Shown: positions 28,866 through 36,480, numbered from the stretch's first letter. The stretch is DNA of 64,000 nt from Sinimarinibacterium arenosum (GCF_005047655.1 NZ_SUKF01000005.1:124001-188000), one strand, 5' to 3'. Translations and numbers: made by a program. Notes: generated by a model not told the origin, from the sequence alone.

Positions 28866-29999
28866 ATGTTCGACTACGAATTTCTACGGGTGATCTGGTG
28901 GCTGCTGCTCGGCGTGCTGCTGATCGGTTTCGCCGTGATGGACGGCTTTGATCTGGGTGTCGGCGCACTGTTCCGCTTCGTCGGCAAGACCGACGACGAA
29001 CGCCGCGCGTTTCTGGAAACGATCGAACCGGTGTGGGAAGGCAACCAGGTCTGGTTCATCCTCGGTGGCGGCGCCGTATTCGCCGCGTGGCCGTTGCTGT
29101 ACGCCGCGTCGTTCTCCGGGCTGTATTTCGCGATGCTGCTGGTGCTGATCGCACTGATTCTGCGGCCCGTCGGCTTCGTGTTCCGCAACAAGCTGACCGA
29201 CCCGCGCTGGCGCAATGTTTGGGACTGGGCGCTGTGCATCAGCGGCGCGCTGCCGTCACTGCTGTTCGGCGTCGCCTTCGGCAACCTGTTCCTCGGCCTG
29301 CCATTTCACATCGACGACATCGCACGCCCGGTCTACACCGGTTCGTTCTGGGGCCTGCTGCATCCCTTCGCCCTGCTGGTCGGCGTGGTCAGCCTGTCGA
29401 TGCTGCTGATGCACGGCGGCAGCTATGCCGCGCTCAAGGCCGGCGAACCCATGGCCCAACGTGCACGCACCGCGGCGCAGCTGTTCGCCGTACTGCTGAT
29501 CGTCAGCTTCAGTGCCGCGGGTCTGTGGCTGGCATTCGGCATCGACGGACATCACATCGTCAGCACCATCGATCCTCGCGGGCCGTCCAATCCGCTGCGC
29601 AAGTCGGTGGAGCTGGTTTCCGGGGGCTGGATGCAGCTGATGTCCGACTACCCACTGGCGTGGCTGGCCCCGATCGCCGCCTATGCCGGCGCCCTGCTGA
29701 CCATCGTCTTGCTGCGGGCACAACGCGACGGCCTGGCCTTCATCACCAGCGCGCTGGCAGTCTCCGCGGTGGTACTGACCGGCGGGCTCGGCCTGTTCCC
29801 GTTCCTTATGCCGTCATCCACCGATCCGGGACATGGCCTCACGATCTGGGATGCATCGAGCAGCCGCCTGACCTTGGGCATCATGCTGGTGATGACACTG
29901 ATCTTCGTGCCGATCATCCTCGCATACACGACGTGGGTGTTCCGGGTGCTGCGCGGCCGCGTCACGCTCGAACACATCCGCAACAGCAACCACTACTGA
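28866..29999 (+). CDS. cydB: cytochrome bd ubiquinol oxidase subunit II
   Basis: 377 residues from the ATG at 28866 (MFDYEFLRVIWWLLLGVLL), nearly the same length as E. coli CydB (379). The N-terminal GFAVMDGFDLGVG, EPVWEGNQVWFILGGGAVFAAWP and C-terminal WDASSSRLTLGIM with TTWVFRVLRG are conserved family features across the nine membrane helices. It pairs with CydA in the membrane. It lies 14 bases after cydA and is followed by cydX, so the order cydP-cydA-cydB-cydX is complete. Confidence 0.96.
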   Translation: MFDYEFLRVIWWLLLGVLLIGFAVMDGFDLGVGALFRFVGKTDDERRAFLETIEPVWEGNQVWFILGGGAVFAAWPLLYAASFSGLYFAMLLVLIALILRPVGFVFRNKLTDPRWRNVWDWALCISGALPSLLFGVAFGNLFLGLPFHIDDIARPVYTGSFWGLLHPFALLVGVVSLSMLLMHGGSYAALKAGEPMAQRARTAAQLFAVLLIVSFSAAGLWLAFGIDGHHIVSTIDPRGPSNPLRKSVELVSGGWMQLMSDYPLAWLAPIAAYAGALLTIVLLRAQRDGLAFITSALAVSAVVLTGGLGLFPFLMPSSTDPGHGLTIWDASSSRLTLGIMLVMTLIFVPIILAYTTWVFRVLRGRVTLEHIRNSNHY

Positions 30000-30013
30000 A
30001 GGAGGCGCACACC

Positions 30014-30157
30014 ATGTGGTATTTCGCTTGGATACTGGGGCTTGGGCTGGCCGCCACCTTCGCCATCCTCAACGCGATGTGGCTGGAAGTGCAGGCCTGT
30101 CAGGATGAGAACGCTGCGTTGAATGCCGATGCGCAGTCCGCGCAGCGCCAAAGATAA
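30014..30157 (+). CDS. cydX: cytochrome bd small subunit CydX
   Basis: 47 residues, a reading frame that is easily missed because of its size. It starts MWYFAWILGLGLAATFAILNAMWLE, almost the same as E. coli CydX (MWYFAWILGTLLA...), with a single membrane helix and a longer polar tail. It has the strong ribosome-binding site GGAGG at 30001-30005, 14 bases after the cydB stop. CydX is needed for stability and activity of the bd complex. It is the last gene of the sqr-cyd transcription unit. Confidence 0.93.
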   Translation: MWYFAWILGLGLAATFAILNAMWLEVQACQDENAALNADAQSAQRQR

Positions 30158-30164
30158 TGCAGTT

Positions 30165-30197
30165 GCCCGGCCCTTCCGTTCAGCGGAGAGGCCGGGC
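30165..30197 (+). terminator. possible terminator after cydX
   Basis: Arms GCCCGGCC (30165-30172) and GGCCGGGC (30190-30197), seven bases after the cydX stop, with a partly paired interior and CTGTTC behind. No clear U-run, so termination strength is uncertain. Confidence 0.5.
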
Positions 30198-30323
30198 TGT
30201 TCGGCCCCGCGGGCGCGGGCAAGCCGCGATTCCCGGGCGTCATCTTTACTATCGAGCAGCCGATCTGGCTGATCGCGACACCTTCGCCGTGGTCGACTCG
30301 CTCCCTTTCATCTGGAGCTCCTC

Positions 30324-30839
30324 GTGACCGCGAATTCCCCCACATCCCTACTCTCAGCCGCCGAGGTTGGCGCCCTGCTCGAAGCGCTGGACGACGAATA
30401 TCGCGCTTGGGCGACCTACGACCAGGTCATCGCCGACTTCGGCCCCGAACGCCCCTTCATCAACATTCGCGATGCCGAAGCGCGGCATATTCAAGCGCTG
30501 CTACCCCTGTTCGAACGCTACGGCATTCCGGTCCCGAACAATCCGTGGCGGGGAAAGCTTCCCCACTACCCCGATCTGCAGAGCGCCTGCGCGGCCGGGG
30601 TCACCGCCGAAATCGAAAATGCAGCGCTGTACGACCGTCTGAATGCCGCCACTACCCGCCCGGACATTCTTGACGTCTTCGCACGGCTGCGCGATGCATC
30701 TCAGGAACGCCATCTGCCCGCATTCCAGCGATGCGCCGAACGCCGCGGCGGCGAAGGTGCCGGCAGGGGCCAGGGACGGCGCACGCACGGCCACGCCGAG
30801 CGCTGCCGGGCGCACACCAGCCCAGAGAACAATCAATAG
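30324..30839 (+). CDS. ferritin-like DUF2202-type protein
   Basis: 171 residues. Residues 10-140 are helical, with EALDDEYRAWATYDQVIADFG and RDAEARHIQALLPLFERYG giving the Glu and Glu-x-x-His pattern of four-helix-bundle diiron proteins, and TAEIENAALYD and RDASQERHLPAFQRC giving a second pair. This matches DUF2202 ferritin-like proteins. The last 30 residues (RRGGEGAGRGQGRRTHGH...) are low-complexity and basic. It ends directly in front of the second TTAG-N6-CTAA operator, so it belongs to a separate unit from the peroxiredoxin operon. The start codon is GTG at 30324, preceded by GGAGCTCCTC. Confidence 0.75.
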   Translation: MTANSPTSLLSAAEVGALLEALDDEYRAWATYDQVIADFGPERPFINIRDAEARHIQALLPLFERYGIPVPNNPWRGKLPHYPDLQSACAAGVTAEIENAALYDRLNAATTRPDILDVFARLRDASQERHLPAFQRCAERRGGEGAGRGQGRRTHGHAERCRAHTSPENNQ

Positions 30840-30846
30840 TTTTTAT

Positions 30847-30866
30847 AAATTAGAATATGCTAAATT
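30847..30866 (+). promoter_or_regulatory. putative SqrR/BigR operator before the peroxiredoxin-dioxygenase operon
   Basis: Core TTAG-AATATG-CTAA at 30850-30863 within AAATTAGAATATGCTAAATT, about 86 bases upstream of the peroxiredoxin start. The surrounding TATAAAT and TAGAATATG are the only AT-rich promoter-like sequence in this region. It is the same pattern as at 24903 and 36484. Confidence 0.72.
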
Positions 30867-30948
30867 AGTCATTAGACATGTACAGGAGCTGTTGCGTATC
30901 GTTCTCACATGCCACAGAGGCATCAACCCGAACGAAGGAGCTACCCCG

Positions 30949-31593
30949 ATGAACGACGCAACCGCACCCCGCATGCCCGGCCTGAACCAGCCGGCCCCCG
31001 ACTTCAAAGCACCGACCACCCACGGCGAAAAGACGCTGGCCGACTACAAGGGCAAGTGGCTGGTCCTGTTCTCGCATCCGGCCGACTTCACACCGGTGTG
31101 CACCACCGAATTCATGGCCTTCGCGCAGCGCCAGGGCGAGTTCGCCAAGATCAACTGCGAACTGCTCGGCCTGTCGATCGACTCCACCCATTCGCACGTT
31201 GCCTGGACGCGCAACATCAAGGAGAAGTTCGGCGTCGAAATCGGCTTCCCGATCATCGCCGACCTGTCGATGAATGTCGCCACGGCCTACGGCATGATCC
31301 AGCCGGGCGCGTCCGACACGTCCGCAGTCCGGGCGACCTTCCTCATTGACGACAAGGGCATTCTGCGGGCGATGATCTACTACCCGATGTCCAACGGACG
31401 CTCGATTGACGAGGTGCTGCGTCTGGTCAAGGCATTGCAGACCTCGGACGCCAACGGCATTGCCACGCCGGAAGGCTGGCAGCCGGGCGACAAGGTCATC
31501 GTGCCGCCGCCGAAGACCGTCGCAGAAGCCGAGAAGCGCATGAACGAAGGCTACGAGTGCGTCGACTGGTACTTCTGCAAGAAGTCGCTGTAA
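30949..31593 (+). CDS. peroxiredoxin, Prx6 (1-Cys-like) type
   Basis: 214 residues from the ATG at 30949, preceded by GAAGGAG. The peroxidatic Cys is in HPADFTPVCTTEF, WLVLFSHP gives the thioredoxin-fold core, and the Prx6-type C-terminal domain follows (MSNGRSIDEVLRLVKALQTSD, ending ECVDWYFCKKSL with further cysteines). It reduces peroxides and possibly per-sulfur compounds in the cytoplasm. It is the first gene of an operon with persulfide dioxygenase, rhodanese and a methyltransferase, downstream of an SqrR/BigR-type operator. That suggests it protects against the oxidative side reactions of sulfide, or uses persulfides. Confidence 0.93.
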   Translation: MNDATAPRMPGLNQPAPDFKAPTTHGEKTLADYKGKWLVLFSHPADFTPVCTTEFMAFAQRQGEFAKINCELLGLSIDSTHSHVAWTRNIKEKFGVEIGFPIIADLSMNVATAYGMIQPGASDTSAVRATFLIDDKGILRAMIYYPMSNGRSIDEVLRLVKALQTSDANGIATPEGWQPGDKVIVPPPKTVAEAEKRMNEGYECVDWYFCKKSL

Positions 31594-31704
31594 CCCCGCA
31601 ACAACAACGCTGATGCCCGACATCAGGCGCAACAGGGACGCCCGGTGCGATTCACCATCACACCGGGCCATCCCCCAAACTCTTGAGTTCAAGGAGCCCG
31701 AAAC

Positions 31705-32412
31705 ATGATCTTCCGACAGCTGTACGACCACACGTCGAGCACCTACACCTATCTGCTGGCACGACGCCACGGCGGCGAAGCGCTGATCATCGATCCGGTC
31801 AAGGAAAAGCTGCCCGAGTATCTGCAGCTGATCCAGCAACTCAAGGTCAAGCTGGTCAAGGCCATCGACACGCATACGCATGCCGATCACGTCACCGCAC
31901 TTGGCGACCTGCGCGAACAGACCCAGTGCGTAACCCTGATGGGCGAATACACCAAGGCCGAGTGCGTATCCGCACGCGTGCGCGACGGCGAAGTGATCGA
32001 CGTCGACGGCCTGCGCCTCGGCGCCCTGTATACGCCGGGCCACACCGACGAATCCTTCAGCTTCGTGCTGAACCCGGACCGGCCCGAAGCCGTGTTCACC
32101 GGCGACGTCCTGCTGATCCGCGGCACCGGCCGCACCGACTTCCAGGCAGGTGATCCGGAAAAATCCTGGGACTCGATCGTCAACAAGCTGTTCAAGCTGC
32201 CGGACGACACCCTGGTTTATCCGGGCCACGACTACAAAGGCTGGACCGTCTCGTCGATCGGCGAAGAACGTCAGTACAACCCGCGCCTCGCCGGCAAGAC
32301 GCGCGAGGAATACGTGCAGATCATGCAGAACCTGAACCTGCCCAACCCCAAACTGATGGACATCGCCGTGCCGGCCAACCTCGCCTGCGGCAAGGTTCGT
32401 CAGGCCGCCTGA
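31705..32412 (+). CDS. persulfide dioxygenase, ETHE1-like
   Basis: 235 residues, MBL fold. THTHADH gives the metal motif, YTPGHTDESFSF and FTGDVLLIRGTGRTDFQAGD carry the next ligands, and YPGHDYKGWTVSSIGEE is the ETHE1 signature. These proteins use one Fe(II) to oxidise glutathione persulfide to sulfite and glutathione. The expected iron ligands (His, His, Asp) are intact. It is preceded by AAGGAG and lies between peroxiredoxin and rhodanese. A second, divergent dioxygenase-like gene is 4 kb downstream. Confidence 0.93.
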   Translation: MIFRQLYDHTSSTYTYLLARRHGGEALIIDPVKEKLPEYLQLIQQLKVKLVKAIDTHTHADHVTALGDLREQTQCVTLMGEYTKAECVSARVRDGEVIDVDGLRLGALYTPGHTDESFSFVLNPDRPEAVFTGDVLLIRGTGRTDFQAGDPEKSWDSIVNKLFKLPDDTLVYPGHDYKGWTVSSIGEERQYNPRLAGKTREEYVQIMQNLNLPNPKLMDIAVPANLACGKVRQAA

Positions 32413-32448
32413 TCCCCTCCTCCTTTGAACACACAGCGTAAATTTTCC

Positions 32449-32838
32449 ATGAGCTCACCCCTGCTGCAGTACGGCCTCATCACGTTCGCCGTCATCGCCT
32501 TCTTCGTCTGGAAGAGCGGCGTCTTCAGTGATCGCCCGACCGCCGCCGCAGTCAAAGCGCAGTACGAACAAGGCACCGTTTTCGTTGACGTACGCAGCCG
32601 TGGCGAATGGCAGGCCGGCCATCTGCGCGGCGCCGTGCATCTGCCGCTGGACCAGATCAGCGCCAACGCCGCACGCGTCCTCCCCGACCGCGATCAGCCG
32701 ATCGTGATCTACTGCCAGTCCGGCTCGCGGTCCGTCAGCGCTGAACACATCCTGCAAAAACTCGGCTACACCCAGGCCGTAGCGATGCGCGGTGGTATCG
32801 GTTCGCTGGCGCGCGCGGGCTATCCCCTGGTGAAATGA
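32449..32838 (+). CDS. membrane-anchored rhodanese-domain protein
   Basis: 129 residues from the ATG at 32449; a TTG eight codons upstream is possible but no clear ribosome-binding site is seen at either. Residues 5-22 (LLQYGLITFAVIAFFVWK) form a membrane helix, followed by one rhodanese domain (VFVDVRSRGEWQAGHLRGAVHLP) with the active-site loop YCQSGSRS and final GIGSLARAGYP. The catalytic Cys can carry a persulfide. As neighbour of the dioxygenase it may move sulfane sulfur between SQR products, glutathione and the dioxygenase at the membrane surface. Confidence 0.92.
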   Translation: MSSPLLQYGLITFAVIAFFVWKSGVFSDRPTAAAVKAQYEQGTVFVDVRSRGEWQAGHLRGAVHLPLDQISANAARVLPDRDQPIVIYCQSGSRSVSAEHILQKLGYTQAVAMRGGIGSLARAGYPLVK

Positions 32839-32850
32839 GATCAACACCCC

Positions 32851-33462
32851 ATGACGCAGCCCGTCGCACCGGCACCCCTTGACGCCGATTTCTGGGAACA
32901 GCGCTATCAGAGTCAGCAGACCGGCTGGGATCGCGGCGACGCCAGTCCGGCGCTGCAGCAATGGCTCGCCGCGGACGCGCTGCCGCCAGGACGCGTGCTC
33001 GTTCCCGGCTGCGGTCGTGGCCATGAAGTCGTCGCCCTCGCGCAAGCCGGCTACGTCGTCACAGCGGTTGACCTCGCACCCAGTGCAATCGAAGCCGTCG
33101 CTGAAAAACTGCGCCAAGCCGGCACGCAGGCACAGCTGATCCACGCCGACCTGCTGCAATGGACGCCGGAGCAAGCCTTCGATGCCGTCTACGAACAGAC
33201 CTGTCTGTGTGCGCTGACGCCCAGCCTGTGGCCGGCCTACGCCGCACGGCTCGCACTGTGGGTCCGCCCCGGCGGCACGCTCGCCATCCTGTTCATGCAA
33301 ACCGGCCGTGACGGCGGCCCGCCGTTTCACTGTGCCCTGCCGCGCATGCACGAACTGTTTGATCCCGAGCTCTGGGAATGGCCTGAAAAAGATGACCGAC
33401 TGACGATCAAACATCCCAACGGCGGCACCGAACTCGGCTACCGGCTAACGCGCCGCAGCTGA
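32851..33462 (+). CDS. TPMT-family S-adenosylmethionine-dependent methyltransferase
   Basis: 203 residues. The N-terminal FWEQRYQSQQTGWDRG is typical of thiopurine/thiol methyltransferases; the SAM motif is VLVPGCGRGHEV, followed by VTAVDLAP and YEQTCLCAL. TPMT relatives methylate sulfur, selenium or halide nucleophiles. It is the last gene of the operon controlled from the SqrR/BigR-type site, 12 bases after the rhodanese, so methylation of sulfide, or of a thiol formed from it, is an attractive but untested role. An intrinsic terminator follows. Confidence 0.88.
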   Translation: MTQPVAPAPLDADFWEQRYQSQQTGWDRGDASPALQQWLAADALPPGRVLVPGCGRGHEVVALAQAGYVVTAVDLAPSAIEAVAEKLRQAGTQAQLIHADLLQWTPEQAFDAVYEQTCLCALTPSLWPAYAARLALWVRPGGTLAILFMQTGRDGGPPFHCALPRMHELFDPELWEWPEKDDRLTIKHPNGGTELGYRLTRRS

Positions 33463-33490
33463 GTCTGATCCGAACTGTCTTGCTTCAAAC

Positions 33491-33516
33491 AAACGCCCCG
33501 CACCGCGGGGCGTTTT
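33491..33516 (+). terminator. intrinsic terminator of the peroxiredoxin-dioxygenase-rhodanese operon
   Basis: An 11-base stem AAACGCCCCGC / GCGGGGCGTTT with a 3-base loop (ACC), ending in a TTTT run at 33513-33516, 28 bases after the methyltransferase stop. It closes the operon that starts at the peroxiredoxin gene. Confidence 0.92.
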
Positions 33517-33824
33517 CGTTCTGATCTTGCGCACCTGATAAAGCGGGTGTTCAATGCGATCAAGCAAAGAGCGTTCGCTCCGCAACGGACCGCGCCCACC
33601 AACACATCGCAAAGGTAGGGAACCCCGACGATGCAACCGCTGACGGAAACGCCATCAAGACTCCAACTCGTGGAGAGACGAAAGGGTGTGCTTCAAGACT
33701 CAAGATCAGAAACAGCGCGAACACGCGCTGGAAAAATGAAAACCATCAGCCGATGATCCTGCGCGTTCGTGCGTGTGGGTTTCTCTACAGGCTGGTTGGG
33801 CGTCTCAGAGAAATGGGGATAGTA
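33517..33824. other. non-coding stretch at the left edge of the lower-G+C islet
   Basis: About 300 bases between the terminator and the lipoprotein gene. The right part (from about 33600) reads GACGAAAGGGTGTGCTTCAAG and similar and is visibly less G+C-rich than the flanks. No convincing gene, tRNA or repeat was found; it may hold the promoter of the lipoprotein gene or remnants of an insertion. Confidence 0.4.
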
Positions 33825-34343
33825 ATGCGATACGTGCTGGTGGCAGTTCTCGGCCTTCTTTTCTCAAGCTGCGCGACACAAGCGACGATGACCATCTACT
33901 CCCAGCCCCCTGGTGCATACATTACCGAGATTGGCACTGAAATGGCGCTTGGAATTGCCCCGGTTGTCTCTTACTACAACGAGTCGGCCTTGCGAGCCAA
34001 TCGCTCTGATGCACAGGGCTGCTATCTGATAAAGGGCTTCGAGGCACAGTGGGTAAGCGGTGCAAGAGCTGCAAGCACAGAGGCGATTCGCCTCTGCAAA
34101 GGCACAACGAATAACTACATTTGGACCATAACCCGAAACTCCGATGATCCAGGCCTAGACAAAGATTTGCAGTTCGCTTTGCAGATTCAAACTCTGCTTA
34201 CCCAGCAGCAACAGGCACAGGCTGCGCAGGATGCCGCGGCCGCTGCCCTTATTGGAGCATTCTCAGCTGCTCAGCAAGCAGACGCCCCGATGCGTTGCAG
34301 GTCATATTCTGTCGGCAATACGGTGCAAACGAATTGCAAGTGA
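33825..34343 (+). CDS. lipoprotein of unknown function in a lower-G+C islet
   Basis: 172 residues from the ATG at 33825 (MRYVLVAVLGLLFSSCATQ), chosen because GGGGAT lies just upstream and the signal peptide then has normal length; the frame opens further 5'. The lipobox FSSC marks a lipoprotein. Residues 22-45 (TMTIYSQPPGAYITEIGTE) resemble the start of a PEGA-like beta domain. A Gln/Ala-rich helical region (LLTQQQQAQAAQDAAAAAL) and a short Cys-containing tail follow. Base and codon use are less G+C-rich than in the neighbours, suggesting acquisition. It probably shares a transcript with the small gene 9 bases downstream. Confidence 0.65.
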   Translation: MRYVLVAVLGLLFSSCATQATMTIYSQPPGAYITEIGTEMALGIAPVVSYYNESALRANRSDAQGCYLIKGFEAQWVSGARAASTEAIRLCKGTTNNYIWTITRNSDDPGLDKDLQFALQIQTLLTQQQQAQAAQDAAAAALIGAFSAAQQADAPMRCRSYSVGNTVQTNCK

Positions 34344-34352
34344 GATGAACTG

Positions 34353-34553
34353 ATGAGAGTTACAACCGGATTCATGCTCTATGTGGAAGGCAAACCCACG
34401 AAAGTCAGCCCAACCCTGAAAGAGGCGAAGGAACAGGCAGCCGCTTATCTGCCCGCTGGTGTTCCTTTGAAGATCGAAAGCCATGTAGCACCAGCGCCGA
34501 GTCAAGCGTGGAACTACGACCACACCCTGCAGCAGTGGGTGGAGCAACGGTAG
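34353..34553 (+). CDS. small hypothetical protein
   Basis: 66 residues, cytoplasmic, no signal peptide or membrane helix. It consists of a short beta-strand (RVTTGFMLYVEGK), a helix (TLKEAKEQAAAYL) and IKIES-type strands followed by a tryptophan-containing tail (AWNYDHTLQQWVEQR). The fold suggestion is weak and I do not recognise the family. It follows the lipoprotein gene by 9 bases with GAGATGAAC before the ATG and shares its lower G+C content. Confidence 0.5.
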   Translation: MRVTTGFMLYVEGKPTKVSPTLKEAKEQAAAYLPAGVPLKIESHVAPAPSQAWNYDHTLQQWVEQR

Positions 34554-34571
34554 CCCGAGTAGCACGCGTAG

Positions 34572-34590
34572 GGCGGATCACTGATCCGCC
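34572..34590. repeat. short palindromic hairpin of the GGCGGATC...GATCCGCC type
   Basis: Arms GGCGGATC and GATCCGCC around ACT, 19 bases after the small gene's stop and preceded by GTAG. Similar GTAGGGCGGAT...ATCCGCC units occur as dispersed intergenic repeats in many gammaproteobacteria. It could also terminate the two-gene islet transcript. Confidence 0.5.
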
Positions 34591-34742
34591 TGCCGCGAAA
34601 AATCAGTCGGCTGTTGTTCGCTTCGGCATGCAAGAGGTTCTACCCCGATGGTGAACTGCTGATCTCGGATACCGGCTTTCTCCGGTACCGGCTCCGTGCT
34701 CCATACCTCACCGCACGCACGATAGGACGCAGAATCCAGCGA

Positions 34743-35120
34743 TTACGTCAGGACCCGCAGGAACAGCCGCACTCGTCTTCGGAAAGCTACCGGCTCCGGC
34801 GGCGCCAGCGTCCCATCAAGCGACGCCGCCACCGCGGCATCCGGATCCGCGAAGCCATTCACGACGGCCTCGACGCCACGGACGCTCAGCTGGCGACGCA
34901 CGCCGTCTCCCATGCTGCCGCTGATGAGCACATCGACTGCATCCAGTGGATGGGGATTAGTCGCCGCGGTTTCGTGCATGCACTGTTCCTTGGGCAGGTC
35001 CAGTAGCGTCTTGCCGGTGACCGTGCCATCGCTGCCGATGTCGCAAGTCCAGAAGCGACGACAGCGGCGGGCCTGGTCGGTGACTTCACGGCGGTTCTGA
35101 CTGGTGACGGCAATCTTGAT
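34743..35120 (-). CDS. NifX/NifB-like Fe-Mo-cofactor-binding-domain protein lacking a normal start codon
   Basis: Reading the minus strand from 35120 gives IKIAVTSQNRREVTDQ at the place where family members begin MKIAVTSQN, then RRCRRFWTCDIGSDGTV, LLDLPKEQCMHE, HPLDAVDVLISGSMGDGV and DPDAAVAASLDGTL. This is the dinitrogenase iron-molybdenum cofactor domain fold (about 120 residues). The first codon is ATC instead of ATG, with GGAG seven bases upstream. An in-frame TAG lies 20 codons further up, and no ATG, GTG or TTG occurs before an internal ATG at 34979. So it either starts at ATC or has lost its start. No nif gene is near; stand-alone members occur in non-diazotrophs. Confidence 0.6.
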   Translation of the reverse strand: MKIAVTSQNRREVTDQARRCRRFWTCDIGSDGTVTGKTLLDLPKEQCMHETAATNPHPLDAVDVLISGSMGDGVRRQLSVRGVEAVVNGFADPDAAVAASLDGTLAPPEPVAFRRRVRLFLRVLT

Positions 35121-35285
35121 AGCGACGCTCCGCGGACGACTGAAACGTTTCGCGGGAAAGGCGGCCTCATCAGTGCCAGCCTATACGCACCCATGCACTC
35201 GGCATTGACCCTCATTAGCAGCCACCGTGGATCGGGAATCTTTGCCGCCCTCACCTGATCTGCTGTCACCAGCCCGACGGTCGGC

Positions 35286-35546
35286 TCAGGGCATCTCGAC
35301 CCAACGCGAAACGAACCTTCGCACCCGCGGAACGAGAACGAAGATCATCGGCGCGGCGATGCAATACGCGACGGCAAACGCGTGACGCCACTGTGTCGTG
35401 AAGTCTTCCGTCAGCCCGACGTTGACGTAGGTGACCACGCCGGTCATGAAAAACGCCATCAGCGCCGCCATTAGCGCGGAAAACACCAGATGAAAATACT
35501 GCGGCGGCAGCTTGCGCCGCACTGGCTGCTGCATGCCCGCGTTCAT
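35286..35546 (-). CDS. DUF2798 small membrane protein
   Basis: 86 residues from the ATG at 35546, which overlaps the TauE stop in ATGA form; a start eight codons earlier is less likely. Two membrane helices (FHLVFSALMAALMAFFMTGVV and FAVAYCIAAPMIFVLVP) flank the conserved NVGL and DFTTQW segments, and RRKLPPQYFH precedes the first helix, as in DUF2798. Function unknown. Coupling to the TauE/SafE gene suggests it accompanies sulfite or sulfur-compound export. Confidence 0.8.
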   Translation of the reverse strand: MNAGMQQPVRRKLPPQYFHLVFSALMAALMAFFMTGVVTYVNVGLTEDFTTQWRHAFAVAYCIAAPMIFVLVPRVRRFVSRWVEMP

Positions 35547-36421
35547 GCGCGCGGGGCGAAGGTTTCCCACAGCACCTGACCGAGCATCAGTACGGCGACG
35601 ATGCCCATGATCACGGCAAAACCCTGCTGCAATCTCGCACCCGCAACACGCTTGGCGAAGCGCCGCCCGGCGAGCATGCCGATCACGGCGCCGATCACGA
35701 ACGGCAGTGCCACCATCACCGGCAGCTCGCGGCCGTGCAGCAGCGCAATCAGCACGGTGCCGGCGCTGGTCAGGCTGATGGTCATCAAGGAAGTGGCAAC
35801 GGCGGCGTGCATGCTCATGTCACTGATCGCGCGCAGCGCCGGCACGATGACGAAGCCGCCACCGACGCCGAGCATGCCGGACAGAAAGCCGGTCATGCCG
35901 CCGGTCCCACTGACGGCGGCGAAGCAGCTGCGCGTCCACGAGATCCGGCCGGTTTCTTCCCGAATCTTGCAGACCGCGCCAGCGTCCCCGGCTGCGCTGC
36001 CGCCGACATCGGCGCGCACGACCGACGCTTCAGCCGGGTTCTGCCGCGCGCGCAGAAACATGCGCAGCGCAACGATCACCAGGACCGCGGCAAAGATGCC
36101 GCTGAGCCACTGCACCGGCAGGCGATCCGCCGCCGCCAGCCCCAGCGGCGCGAACAGCAGACCGACCACGGACATCAGCATTGCGGCGCGATAGCGCACG
36201 ACGGCGACATCCCAGGCGGTGACGGTCCCAATACCGGCCGACATCGCCACCGCCAGCAGCGCCACCGGTGCGGCCTGCGGCAGGGTCCAGTTCAGGCCCC
36301 ACATCAATAGCGGGACTGCGAGCACGGAACCACCCGCGCCGGTGAGTCCGAGCACCAGGCCCACCACGCTTCCGAGCACGACCGCGATTGCGGATTCGAT
36401 CACCTTGCGACTCCAACCCAC
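35543..36421 (-). CDS. TauE/SafE-family sulfite/anion exporter
   Basis: 292 residues, eight or so membrane helices in two halves. The duplicated family motif is visible as LGLTGAGGSVLAVPLLMWGL in the first half and FLSGMLGVGGGFVIVPAL in the second. A start at GTG a few codons downstream cannot be excluded. TauE/SafE proteins export sulfite or organosulfonates. It is divergent from a persulfide dioxygenase-like gene, whose product is sulfite, with a TTAG-N6-CTAA site between them, so export of the sulfite formed is the natural inference. Confidence 0.9.
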   Translation of the reverse strand: MGWSRKVIESAIAVVLGSVVGLVLGLTGAGGSVLAVPLLMWGLNWTLPQAAPVALLAVAMSAGIGTVTAWDVAVVRYRAAMLMSVVGLLFAPLGLAAADRLPVQWLSGIFAAVLVIVALRMFLRARQNPAEASVVRADVGGSAAGDAGAVCKIREETGRISWTRSCFAAVSGTGGMTGFLSGMLGVGGGFVIVPALRAISDMSMHAAVATSLMTISLTSAGTVLIALLHGRELPVMVALPFVIGAVIGMLAGRRFAKRVAGARLQQGFAVIMGIVAVLMLGQVLWETFAPRA

Positions 36422-36480
36422 CGGTGCGTCGTTTTGCTGCGCCGTTGATGCATATCAATGGCAAACGGTCCGGATTCGAT

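Noticed and set aside
34743-35120. Evidence of nitrogen fixation genes
   Set aside because: A single NifX-like domain occurs in many non-diazotrophs; no nifHDK, nifB or nifE is present.
33517-35285. Prophage or integrative element
   Set aside because: No integrase, transposase, terminal repeats or tRNA target seen; only lower G+C in two small genes.
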